From Rhodospirillales bacterium (lineage in GTDB: Bacteria > Pseudomonadota > Alphaproteobacteria > Rhodospirillales > Casp-alpha2): a stretch of 43,230 bases of DNA. The DNA lies in assembly GCA_018662225.1 (NCBI GenBank), contig JABJGO010000064.1, forward strand, positions 1-43,230, read 5' to 3'. A program made the translations under genes and the position numbers. A model generated the notes under the pieces. That model saw only the letters and a list, made by a program, of their open reading frames with translations, had not been told where the DNA came from and did no database searches. Shown here piece after piece: positions 8,419 to 15,495 of this stretch; the first letter of the stretch is position 1, and every line of letters starts with the position of its first letter.

Positions 8419-9417
8419 TCAGACAGTCAGGACGATTTTGCCCGTTGAACGCCGCTCGACCAGAGTCGTTAGGGCTTCCTGCACATCTTCCAGCGCAAAC
8501 GTATGTGATACGTGTGGCTTCAGATCACCCGACGCATACCAGCTTAGTAGCTCTTCCATGGAACGACGGATCATGTCCGGGAACAGGGTACGCAGGCCTT
8601 CAAACGTATAGCCGATAGCCGTTATATTCTTGACCAACAACAGGTTGGCCGGAATTTCCTGCACCTTGCCACCGGCAAAGCCGATGATCAGCATACGGCC
8701 ACCGGGGCGGGTACAGCGTACACTGTCGTTAAACAAGTCGCCGCCCACCGGATCGTAAATCACATGCGCGCCCAATCCGCCGGTCAGTTCCTTGACCCGG
8801 TCGCGCACGTTCTCTTTTGTGTAGTCGATCAGATGATCGGCACCGTGCTGGCGAGCAATTTCCAGTTTCTCAGGCCCGCCGGCAGAAGCAATCACCGTGG
8901 CACCCAAATATTTACCGATTTCCACCGCCGTCAAACCCACACCACCAGCCGCGCCATGCACGACCAGAAATTCACCGGCTTGAAGGTTAGCCCGCTCAAC
9001 CAAGCCCACATGGGAGGTGCCGTATGCGATGGGAAATGCAGCGGCGCTGGCCCAGTCCATTGAATCCGGGATGGCATAAACACAATTGGCCGGTGCCACC
9101 ACTTCTTCGGCATATCCACCAAACAATACATTGGCCATGACACGTTGACCGACCTGGACCGAAGTCACACCATCCGCCACTTCGGTAACCTCGCCCGCGA
9201 CTTCCATGCCCGGTGAGAAAGGCAATGCGGGTTTGAGCTGATACTTGCCTTGAACAATCAGGGTATCAGCGAAATTGATGCCTGCCGCATGAACCCGGAT
9301 ACGCACGTCTCGGGCTGCCGCGCCGGGTACGCCAGGCGGACCAAAGGCTGGCTTATCCACCTCACGCACGGTGAGAGATTGTAGACCGTCAAACGTTTCG
9401 CAAACAACAGCGCGCAT
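8419..9417 (-). CDS. NADPH:quinone oxidoreductase, zinc-independent MDR family
   Basis: The 332-residue product is a medium-chain dehydrogenase/reductase of the quinone oxidoreductase type. It has an N-terminal GroES-like domain with GINFADTLIVQGKYQLKP, and a Rossmann domain with the NADPH loop VHGAAGGVGLTAVEIGKYLG. The zinc-binding cysteines of true alcohol dehydrogenases are absent. It would reduce quinones or enones in the cytoplasm. The frame is open from 9438, but AGAGGAA lies 6 bases before the ATG at 9417 (MRAVVCETFDG), the usual family start. Confidence 0.88.
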   Translation of the reverse strand: MRAVVCETFDGLQSLTVREVDKPAFGPPGVPGAAARDVRIRVHAAGINFADTLIVQGKYQLKPALPFSPGMEVAGEVTEVADGVTSVQVGQRVMANVLFGGYAEEVVAPANCVYAIPDSMDWASAAAFPIAYGTSHVGLVERANLQAGEFLVVHGAAGGVGLTAVEIGKYLGATVIASAGGPEKLEIARQHGADHLIDYTKENVRDRVKELTGGLGAHVIYDPVGGDLFNDSVRCTRPGGRMLIIGFAGGKVQEIPANLLLVKNITAIGYTFEGLRTLFPDMIRRSMEELLSWYASGDLKPHVSHTFALEDVQEALTTLVERRSTGKIVLTV

Positions 9418-9507
9418 GGAAAGTTCCTCTGGGATCAAATAACAACCGTACTATATCAGATCAAAGGAATTACGGAACGTATCGCATGCGCGCAAGCTGT
9501 TTGTGCC

Positions 9508-9861
9508 TCAAGTCAGGTCGTCGCTGCTGACATTCAGCGCACCGGCCAAAGCTGAGATAACTTTTACCGTGCCGGTGCGGCTGCCTGTTTCGATCTGTGA
9601 CAGGTACCCGGCAGAAATGCCCGCCGTAGCGGCCAGGTCTTTGGATTTAAGGCCACGGTATTCGCGCCATACTTTTACCGGGTTGGCACCACTTGTCAGA
9701 CGGGACGCCACATCGGCACGCATTTTATCAGCCGTGCCTTTTACTTTGCCCTTTCGGGCCGATGTTCGCCCGGATTGACCCACCAGTTCTTCATAAGTTT
9801 GAAGGCTGAGGATCACCAGGGTCTCGCCGCGACCCGCATCTATAAACTGAGGCTCCATCAT
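9508..9861 (-). CDS. XRE-family helix-turn-helix regulator, antitoxin-like
   Basis: The 117-residue product has a short N-terminal segment, ETLVILSLQTYEELV, resembling the dimerisation end of small antitoxins, and a C-terminal XRE helix-turn-helix with LAATAGISAGYLSQIETGSR around residues 75-95. Proteins of this shape often pair with a RelE/HigB-like toxin encoded upstream. Here the upstream side holds only a dyad-rich gap and a divergent methyltransferase gene, so no toxin partner is visible. It is either an orphan antitoxin or a stand-alone regulator. Autoregulation through the ATTAGCAT dyad at 9901-9917 is likely. Confidence 0.8.
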   Translation of the reverse strand: MMEPQFIDAGRGETLVILSLQTYEELVGQSGRTSARKGKVKGTADKMRADVASRLTSGANPVKVWREYRGLKSKDLAATAGISAGYLSQIETGSRTGTVKVISALAGALNVSSDDLT

Positions 9862-9900
9862 TGCCTTATCCTTTCAATGTTCTATTCTAACGTTTGTATT

Positions 9901-9936
9901 ATTAGCATAATGCTAATTTATTTACAATACGCTAAT
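9901..9936. promoter_or_regulatory. Dyad operator between the XRE and RNA methyltransferase genes
   Basis: ATTAGCATAATGCTAAT at 9901-9917 has perfect 8-bp arms around a single central base. A further GCTAAT half-site lies at 9931-9936, only 20 bases before the methyltransferase start. The position between divergent genes suits an XRE operator that would repress both directions. Confidence 0.55.
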
Positions 9937-9956
9937 TTATATTAAGGGCGTTCAGC

Positions 9957-10535
9957 ATGCGTGGGTATTTTGGAATCGGCGTTGAAGGTATCAGCAAGGC
10001 CCGCAATGTGGGCAGCCTGTTCCGCTCTGCTCATGCGTTTGGGGCCAGCTTTATGTTTACGCTGAACGCCACCTATACCCGCGCCGAAGGCAACCAAACG
10101 GATACCTCGCAAGCTACCGGGCACGTGCCGTTCTATGATTTTCCGGATACGGCCTCGCTGATTTTGCCCAGCGACTGCACGCTTGTGGGTATCGAGCTGA
10201 CCGATGATGCCATTGAATTACCCAGCTTCCACCACCCGGCCCAGGCCGCCTATGTACTGGGGCCGGAGAAGTCATCCCTGTCACCCGCATTGCAGGATCG
10301 TTGCGATTTCATTGTGAAAATCCCGACCAAGTTTTGCGTCAATGTGGGATTGGCCGGTGCCATTGTCATGTACGACCGGACCATTTCCATGAGCCGCTTT
10401 GCCGACCGCGCCGTACAGGCCGGTGGACCAACAGAGCCGATGGCCGCCCACAAACACGGTGGCATTTACAGTCGCAAGGGCATGAAAAAATTCGAAGCAC
10501 CACCGCCTGTGGCAGAATCAAAGATCATCGACTAG
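9957..10535 (+). CDS. SpoU/TrmH-family RNA 2'-O-methyltransferase
   Basis: The 192-residue product is a minimal SPOUT methyltransferase that would transfer a methyl group from SAM to a tRNA or rRNA ribose. The three family motifs are present: ARNVGSLFRSAHAFGA near residue 15 (motif 1), YVLGPEKSSLS near residue 98 (motif 2, part of the SAM-binding knot), and FCVNVGLAGAIVMYDR near residue 122 (motif 3). No extra RNA-binding domain is present, as in TrmL-like enzymes, though the target nucleotide is not certain. The stop codon lies at the edge of a 106-bp repeat. Its promoter probably overlaps the XRE operator. Confidence 0.87.
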   Translation: MRGYFGIGVEGISKARNVGSLFRSAHAFGASFMFTLNATYTRAEGNQTDTSQATGHVPFYDFPDTASLILPSDCTLVGIELTDDAIELPSFHHPAQAAYVLGPEKSSLSPALQDRCDFIVKIPTKFCVNVGLAGAIVMYDRTISMSRFADRAVQAGGPTEPMAAHKHGGIYSRKGMKKFEAPPPVAESKIID

Positions 10536-10638
10536 AGCAAAACCGGAGCAAATGGGTTCATTTGTGAACGTGGCTTTGCGGCAATATTAATAAGTTAGAG
10601 CATTTCTGGTGAACCAGGTTTCACCGGGAATGCTCTAA
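10533..10638 (+). repeat. Dispersed two-hairpin element, copy A
   Basis: The element begins exactly at the TAG stop of the methyltransferase gene and runs 106 bases. It contains a first palindrome, CAAATG-GGTT-CATTTG, the conserved word GTGGCTTTGCG, and a second larger hairpin with arms TTAGAGCATT (10595-10604) and AATGCTCTAA (10629-10638) plus inner GGTGAA/TTCACC pairing. Copy B is at 41340-41445 in reverse orientation. The large hairpin lies between two convergent genes and may act as a transcription barrier. Confidence 0.75.
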
Positions 10639-11250
10639 CAGGCCTGAGTCCAAAATTCCCACCAGAGGGGCTAAATCCTGATAACCCGCGGTTAGCAAGG
10701 TATAGTCACCATCCTTCACCGTGATAACGGTGGGATAACCTGTAACACCCAGTTGCCGCGCCGCATTAAAATCACCCGCCGTCTCGTAGGCGCTGGCAAT
10801 GTCACCAAAGTGATTATCAAACGTGTCACCGTCCAGACCCAGATCGACGGCGATCCGGCTGAGAACAGCGCCGTCTGTCACATCCTGATTCTCACTGTAA
10901 AATTCGCGTTGCACGGCCTCAAAATAAGGTAGCGTCTTTGTCGGTGACATACGACGCACCACGCCCACCGCACGACAAGGCGGTTCTGTATCGTAAACAA
11001 ATCCATCGCGATCAAAGAATGACATATCGAACGGCTGTCCCGACCGCGCCGCGACACTTTCCCAGTGGTGCTTGATCTCGGACTTCATATCGTCATCCAT
11101 CGCCGTTCTGGTCAGTGGGCGAAGCCCGCCCATAATCGGCGTGATAGTGGCCCGGCCAGCCAAATGATCCACAAGACCATTCATTACCGGAGCGAACCCC
11201 CAACACCACGAACACATGGGATCAGCCACATAGAGAATTTCCCGGTTCAT
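10621..11250 (-). CDS. DsbA-family (FrnE-like) thioredoxin-fold protein
   Basis: The 209-residue product has an N-terminal active-site motif Cys13-Ser-Trp-Cys16 in DPMCSWCWGFAPVM, followed by the helical insertion of the DsbA family and a C-terminal cis-proline segment, GVTGYPTVITVKDG. No signal peptide is present, so it is probably cytoplasmic, as for FrnE-like isomerases and 2-hydroxychromene isomerase relatives. It may act as a disulfide reductase or isomerase; the substrate is unknown. It lies 12 bases downstream of rlmN on the same strand, so the two are probably co-transcribed. Its stop codon is inside the hairpin of repeat copy A. Confidence 0.85.
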   Translation of the reverse strand: MNREILYVADPMCSWCWGFAPVMNGLVDHLAGRATITPIMGGLRPLTRTAMDDDMKSEIKHHWESVAARSGQPFDMSFFDRDGFVYDTEPPCRAVGVVRRMSPTKTLPYFEAVQREFYSENQDVTDGAVLSRIAVDLGLDGDTFDNHFGDIASAYETAGDFNAARQLGVTGYPTVITVKDGDYTLLTAGYQDLAPLVGILDSGLLEHSR

Positions 11251-11262
11251 GTGAGGTACCTT

Positions 11263-12438
11263 TTATTCGGTGATGGTGGCGTTATCCGCATCGGCCTTTT
11301 CGGCCTCATCTTTTTCACTTTGGCGCGCGGCGCGCAATTTTGCCACGTCACGTTCGCTGGCTGATTTCAGCTGACCACATGCGGCCAGAATATCACGCCC
11401 GCGTGGCACCCGGATGGGGGCAGAAAATCCACCATCATTCAGAATTTCGGCAAACCGCTTCATATGATGCGGTTCGGAACAATCGTAGGCAACACCCGGC
11501 CACGGGTTGAAGGGAATCAAGTTGAACTTCACCGGAATGCCCTTGACCAATCGCACCAGTTCCCTGGCGTCGGCCGCAGAATCATTGATGCCCTTGAGCA
11601 TGACATACTCAAATGTAATGCGCCGGGCATTGTTGGCACTAGGATACCGGCGGCACGCCGCCAGCAGATCCTTGATCGGGTGTTTCTTGTTAATGGGGAC
11701 CAGAACATCGCGCAGCTCGTCCGTGACCGCGTGCAGGCTGACGGCCAGGTTCACGCCCAGATCATCGCCACAGCGGTCCATCAACGGCACAACCCCGGAT
11801 GTGGAAAGCGTGATACGGCGCTTGGAAAGGGCGATGCCTTCGCCGTCCATGATAATCCGCAAAGCCTTGGCCACGTTGTCATAGTTCAGCAGCGGCTCAC
11901 CCATGCCCATCATAACGATGTTCGATAACAACCGGGTGCCTTGAGGTGAGGGCCACTCGCCGTAACTGTCACGCGCGGCCATGAACTGACCAACGATTTC
12001 AGCCGAGGTCAGGTTCCGCACCAACTTCATGGTGCCCGTATGACAGAACGTACAGGTGAGCGAACAGCCGACCTGGCTGGACACACAAACCGCGCCGCGA
12101 TCATCTTCCGGGATAAAGACGGTTTCGACCTCATTGCCGTCCGGGAAATTAAACAACCACTTGCGGGCGTTATCAGATGACGTCTGCTCGCGTGTGATAC
12201 CTGGGCGTTCCACCACAAATTGTTCGGCCAGCTTTGCGCGCAAATCCTTGGCCATGGTCGTCATTTGGTCGAAGTCGGTTTCGCCTTGGTGGTAGATCCA
12301 GTGCCATAGCTGTTTGGCACGAAACGCCGGCTCGCCAATATCGGCCAGCGTTTGCGTCAATTCTTCACGCGAAAGGCCCACCAGATTTACTTTCCGGGCG
12401 GTCTCATCGTTGATTGAAGCGGGCTGGGCATTGTTCAT
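11263..12438 (-). CDS. rlmN: Dual-specificity 23S rRNA A2503 / tRNA A37 C2-methyltransferase
   Basis: RlmN is a cytoplasmic radical-SAM enzyme that methylates C2 of adenine 2503 in 23S rRNA and A37 in some tRNAs. The 391-residue product has cluster cysteines 125, 129 and 132 in [12 protein letters not shown]. The catalytic pair is also present: Cys118 in AVCVSSQ and Cys354 in [11 protein letters not shown]. The segment [20 protein letters not shown] is typical of the family. A lysine/glutamate-rich tail of about 30 residues extends beyond the last family motif. An FNR box lies 42-55 bases upstream of its start but is better placed for the divergent small gene. Confidence 0.96.
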   Translation of the reverse strand: MNNAQPASINDETARKVNLVGLSREELTQTLADIGEPAFRAKQLWHWIYHQGETDFDQMTTMAKDLRAKLAEQFVVERPGITREQTSSDNARKWLFNFPDGNEVETVFIPEDDRGAVCVSSQVGCSLTCTFCHTGTMKLVRNLTSAEIVGQFMAARDSYGEWPSPQGTRLLSNIVMMGMGEPLLNYDNVAKALRIIMDGEGIALSKRRITLSTSGVVPLMDRCGDDLGVNLAVSLHAVTDELRDVLVPINKKHPIKDLLAACRRYPSANNARRITFEYVMLKGINDSAADARELVRLVKGIPVKFNLIPFNPWPGVAYDCSEPHHMKRFAEILNDGGFSAPIRVPRGRDILAACGQLKSASERDVAKLRAARQSEKDEAEKADADNATITE

Positions 12439-12479
12439 GGCCCCTTACATACAGATGCACATACAGAAAGGCTACTCAT

Positions 12480-12493
12480 TTGATCTAGATCAT
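12480..12493. promoter_or_regulatory. FNR/ANR-type box upstream of a small membrane-protein gene
   Basis: TTGATCTAGATCAT matches TTGAT-N4-ATCAA at nine of ten defined bases and is itself nearly symmetrical. Its centre is at 12486.5. A -10-like CATAAA at 12514-12519 would start transcription near 12526-12528, giving a box position close to -40 and a leader of about 30 bases for the gene at 12556. Confidence 0.65.
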
Positions 12494-12555
12494 GGTTGAT
12501 GTTTTTCAATACCCATAAACATGATGTGGTTTTAACATTTCAGGGAGTTTTCGTC

Positions 12556-12675
12556 ATGGCATCACTTGGTGGACAGATATTTTTGGTATTGATTACCAGC
12601 ATGTTGGTTGGATTTTGCGCCGTGTTGTATTGGGCAAATAAACGCACCGGTAAGGATTTTCCATCCAATAACTAG
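12556..12675 (+). CDS. 39-residue single-pass membrane protein, unrecognised
   Basis: This short gene encodes 39 residues: MASLGGQ, then a hydrophobic stretch of about 20 residues containing IFLVLITSMLVGFCAVLYW, then a polar tail, ANKRTGKDFPSNN. An AGGGAG Shine-Dalgarno lies 8 bases before the ATG, and a near-consensus FNR box lies about 70 bases upstream, both arguing that it is real. The positive charges after the helix suggest the C-terminus faces the cytoplasm. FNR-linked one-helix proteins include oxidase accessory subunits such as CcoS, CcoQ and CydX. The W-A-x-K tail is only faintly CcoS-like, so I do not assign it. No oxidase genes are nearby. Confidence 0.68.
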   Translation: MASLGGQIFLVLITSMLVGFCAVLYWANKRTGKDFPSNN

Positions 12676-12851
12676 GTTTACTGTGTGATCATGGCGCGAT
12701 TATTTTTTTGAAATCTGTTTATTTTCAATAGGTTACTATATTTACTTCGATGGTGAATATAATTCGTTCCCCACGGCGTAAACCTTTGCTTTGCGAACAT
12801 CACCAACAGGCATAGAGTCCGGCAGTAATCGAACTCTAAAGGCTGACAGCG

Positions 12852-13931
12852 ATGGCAGACGAACAGGAAACCAGACGTCCGAGCGTACTCGTCCGACTAG
12901 GCCTGTATTGTGTTGTGCCCATTCTATTACTGGGCGGGGCTGGCTACCTCTATGCCAAAAGCGGTCGCTACATCACCACGGAAAACGCCTACGTCAAAGC
13001 CGACATCGTTCAAATCAGCACAAATATTGATGGCTTGATCACAAATGTATTTGTGAATGAGAACCAGCACGTGAATGAGGGCGACCCGGTATTCGCCATT
13101 GATCCACGCCCATTCGAAAAGACGGTGGCAATCGCATCAGCAGATATGGCATCTGCGCGACAAACGATTGAGGCTATGCGTGCACGCTACCAGTTGGGCG
13201 AGGCGGCCATTAAATCCGCTAAAGAACGGGTTCGCTACCTCAAGAGCGAGTTTAACCGTCAGCAGGAATTACTGGCCGATGGCGTTGGTACTCAAGCCAA
13301 ATTTGATGAAACCGAACACAACCTGAAAATGGCTAAACGAGAGCTGACCAGCGTTCGTGAAGACAACCGGATTGTTCTGGCAGAACTGTCAGGTGATGCG
13401 GATATTGCCGTGGAACAGCACCCCGCCTACCTGCACGCCGAAGCAAAATACGATATCGCCGCCCTCAACCTGTCCTATGCCCGAGTGAATGCACCCACAT
13501 CCGGCATCCTGACCCATGTGAGTGTGGAGCCTGGTGAATACGTAGAAGCAGGTGAAATTCTGTTGGCAATCGTAGGAACAGAAGACCTGTGGGTTGAAGC
13601 CAACCTGAAAGAAGTTGATTTGGAGCACCTGAAAGTTGGCCAGAGCGCCACTGTCATTCTGGATAGCCTGCCTGATGTAGAATGGCAGGCCACCGTCGAC
13701 AGCATCAGCCCGGCAACCGGCGCTGAGTTTTCGGTGTTGCCTGCCCAGAATGCCACCGGTAACTGGGTTAAGGTCGTACAACGCATTCCCGTCCGTCTTG
13801 TGCTGGCGGACCGTCCGGGTGCTGACGCTTTGCGCGCTGGTTTGACCGCAGCGATCAGCATCGATACGGAACGCGAACGCAGCATGGCCACCCTGATCGG
13901 TAGTGTCTTTGCTCAATCATCCAGTGACTAA
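12852..13931 (+). CDS. EmrA/HlyD-family membrane fusion protein
   Basis: The 359-residue product is the periplasmic adaptor of a tripartite efflux pump. One transmembrane helix (about residues 13-35) anchors it in the inner membrane. A lipoyl/barrel-sandwich half follows, YVKADIVQISTNIDGLITNV, then a coiled-coil hairpin around residues 95-190. The second lipoyl half is APTSGILTHVSVEPGEYVEAG, and a beta-barrel with LWVEANLKEVDLEHLKVGQ follows. This order matches EmrA. The partner DHA2 transporter gene starts 8 bases downstream. No outer-membrane TolC gene is present nearby. The promoter region 12676-12851 shows no recognisable operator. Confidence 0.9.
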   Translation: MADEQETRRPSVLVRLGLYCVVPILLLGGAGYLYAKSGRYITTENAYVKADIVQISTNIDGLITNVFVNENQHVNEGDPVFAIDPRPFEKTVAIASADMASARQTIEAMRARYQLGEAAIKSAKERVRYLKSEFNRQQELLADGVGTQAKFDETEHNLKMAKRELTSVREDNRIVLAELSGDADIAVEQHPAYLHAEAKYDIAALNLSYARVNAPTSGILTHVSVEPGEYVEAGEILLAIVGTEDLWVEANLKEVDLEHLKVGQSATVILDSLPDVEWQATVDSISPATGAEFSVLPAQNATGNWVKVVQRIPVRLVLADRPGADALRAGLTAAISIDTERERSMATLIGSVFAQSSSD

Positions 13932-13939
13932 TCACCGGC

Positions 13940-15484
13940 ATGGCTGAATCAGATCAGGCGCTAGCCGATAACGTCGAAGAAGACATTCATCCTGAGTTCA
14001 TTACCTTTCGCGCCGTTCTGGTGCTGCTGGTCGCGACGCTGGCAACCGCGTCTTATTCCTTTACCTGGAATGCCGTATCCATCGCACTGCCGCATATGAA
14101 GGGCACGTTCTCGGCGACCACGGATCAGGTCACCTGGGTGATGATTTCCTATGTTGTAGGCAGCGCTATGGCTACCGCCTCGGTCAGCTGGTTCGCTGGC
14201 CGGTTTGGGCGACGGCGCATGTTTCTGTTGGCGATCACCGGTTTCACGCTGACCCAATTTGGTTGTGCTACGGCGGCCACACTGGAAACCGAAGTCGCCT
14301 GGCGGTTCGTTCAGGGCGTCATGGGCGCCCCCTTGATTCCATTAACGCAGGTTATTGCCGTCAACGCATTCCCCAAGGCGCGGTATACACAAGCAACGTC
14401 CCTGTGGGCGCTTGGCTTCATCCTCGCCAATGTTGTTGCGCCGACGCTGGCCGGCTACATCATCGATGATTTTGGATGGCCTGCGATATTCTTTGTGACG
14501 GTGCCCATTTCTACCATATGCCTGTTGGCCGGATACGTGTTAATTCCGGCCTCGCCACGTCAAAGCAAGCCCATGGACTGGATCGGTTTCCTGAGCCTCA
14601 TTCTAGCCGTCGGGTGTTTTCAGCTGATGATATCACGTGGCGAGCGCCTGGACTGGTTTTATTCCCCGGAAATCATTGCCGAGGCTATTGCAGCGATCAT
14701 TTTCGTTCACACGTTTATCGTCCGAACTATTCTGGCGACCAGTCCGTTCATTGACCGGTCCCTGTTTACGGACTGGAACTTTGTGCTGGGGCAGTTTTGT
14801 GTCTTCGCCGTTGGCATGTCCATGTTCATCCCGCTTATGCTGATCCCGCTTCAACTTCAACAACTGGGTGGTTATCCTGCATCAGAAATTGGGGTCCTGA
14901 TCATGGCCCGTGGCGTGGGCTCAATCATCAGTTTGATTTTCATCAGCCGCATGGGCGACAAGTTTGAACCGCGTACACTGATGACGTTCGGCCTTGTTAT
15001 CACTGCGGCCGGTACCTGGATGATGTCTCAATGGACGCCGGATGTTCGGGCCACGGATGTGTTCGCGGCGAACTTTGTCATGGGCATTGCGGTTGGTTCC
15101 GTGTGGGCGCCCATGAACAAGCTGGCGCTGGCCCGCCTGCCCAAGAGGGTTCAGGATCAGGGCTTCGCGGTGTTCTATCTGGTCTTTGATATGGGCTATG
15201 CCATTGGCACCGCTTTGATCATTGCCCTGTTTACCCGCCACAGCCAGATTGGCCATGCACTGTTTGCCGAGCACATCTCGCCCTTTAACCGTGGCTTGCA
15301 AAGCAGCAACGCGATAAATGGTGGCTGGGATATTTCAGGGGTTGAAGGCTTGGCCGCCATCGACAACGAAATAACGCGACAGGCCGCCGCCGTTGCCTTC
15401 AACAACTCTTATATGGTTCTCAGCGTCGTGTTACTGAGCATCATCCCCATTCTGCTATTCTTCAGAAAACGCCCAGAAGATTAG
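13940..15484 (+). CDS. EmrB/QacA-type DHA2 MFS multidrug transporter
   Basis: The 514-residue product is an inner-membrane drug/proton antiporter with about 14 hydrophobic segments. The family motifs are visible: WFAGRFGRRRMFLLAI as motif A after the second helix, and the antiporter motif C region FILANVVAPTLAGYIIDDFG around residues 165-185. A non-conserved acidic N-terminus precedes the first helix. With the adaptor encoded 8 bases upstream it should form an EmrAB-like pump exporting hydrophobic toxicants. The usual MarR-type regulator is not present. The gene converges with the adenylyl cyclase gene, with 11 bases between the stops. Confidence 0.92.
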   Translation: MAESDQALADNVEEDIHPEFITFRAVLVLLVATLATASYSFTWNAVSIALPHMKGTFSATTDQVTWVMISYVVGSAMATASVSWFAGRFGRRRMFLLAITGFTLTQFGCATAATLETEVAWRFVQGVMGAPLIPLTQVIAVNAFPKARYTQATSLWALGFILANVVAPTLAGYIIDDFGWPAIFFVTVPISTICLLAGYVLIPASPRQSKPMDWIGFLSLILAVGCFQLMISRGERLDWFYSPEIIAEAIAAIIFVHTFIVRTILATSPFIDRSLFTDWNFVLGQFCVFAVGMSMFIPLMLIPLQLQQLGGYPASEIGVLIMARGVGSIISLIFISRMGDKFEPRTLMTFGLVITAAGTWMMSQWTPDVRATDVFAANFVMGIAVGSVWAPMNKLALARLPKRVQDQGFAVFYLVFDMGYAIGTALIIALFTRHSQIGHALFAEHISPFNRGLQSSNAINGGWDISGVEGLAAIDNEITRQAAAVAFNNSYMVLSVVLLSIIPILLFFRKRPED

Positions 15485-15495
15485 CCTAGATCGCC

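Noticed and set aside
9508-9956. A complete toxin-antitoxin pair
   Set aside because: No toxin-sized frame lies upstream of the antitoxin-like gene; the neighbour is an RNA methyltransferase transcribed away from it.
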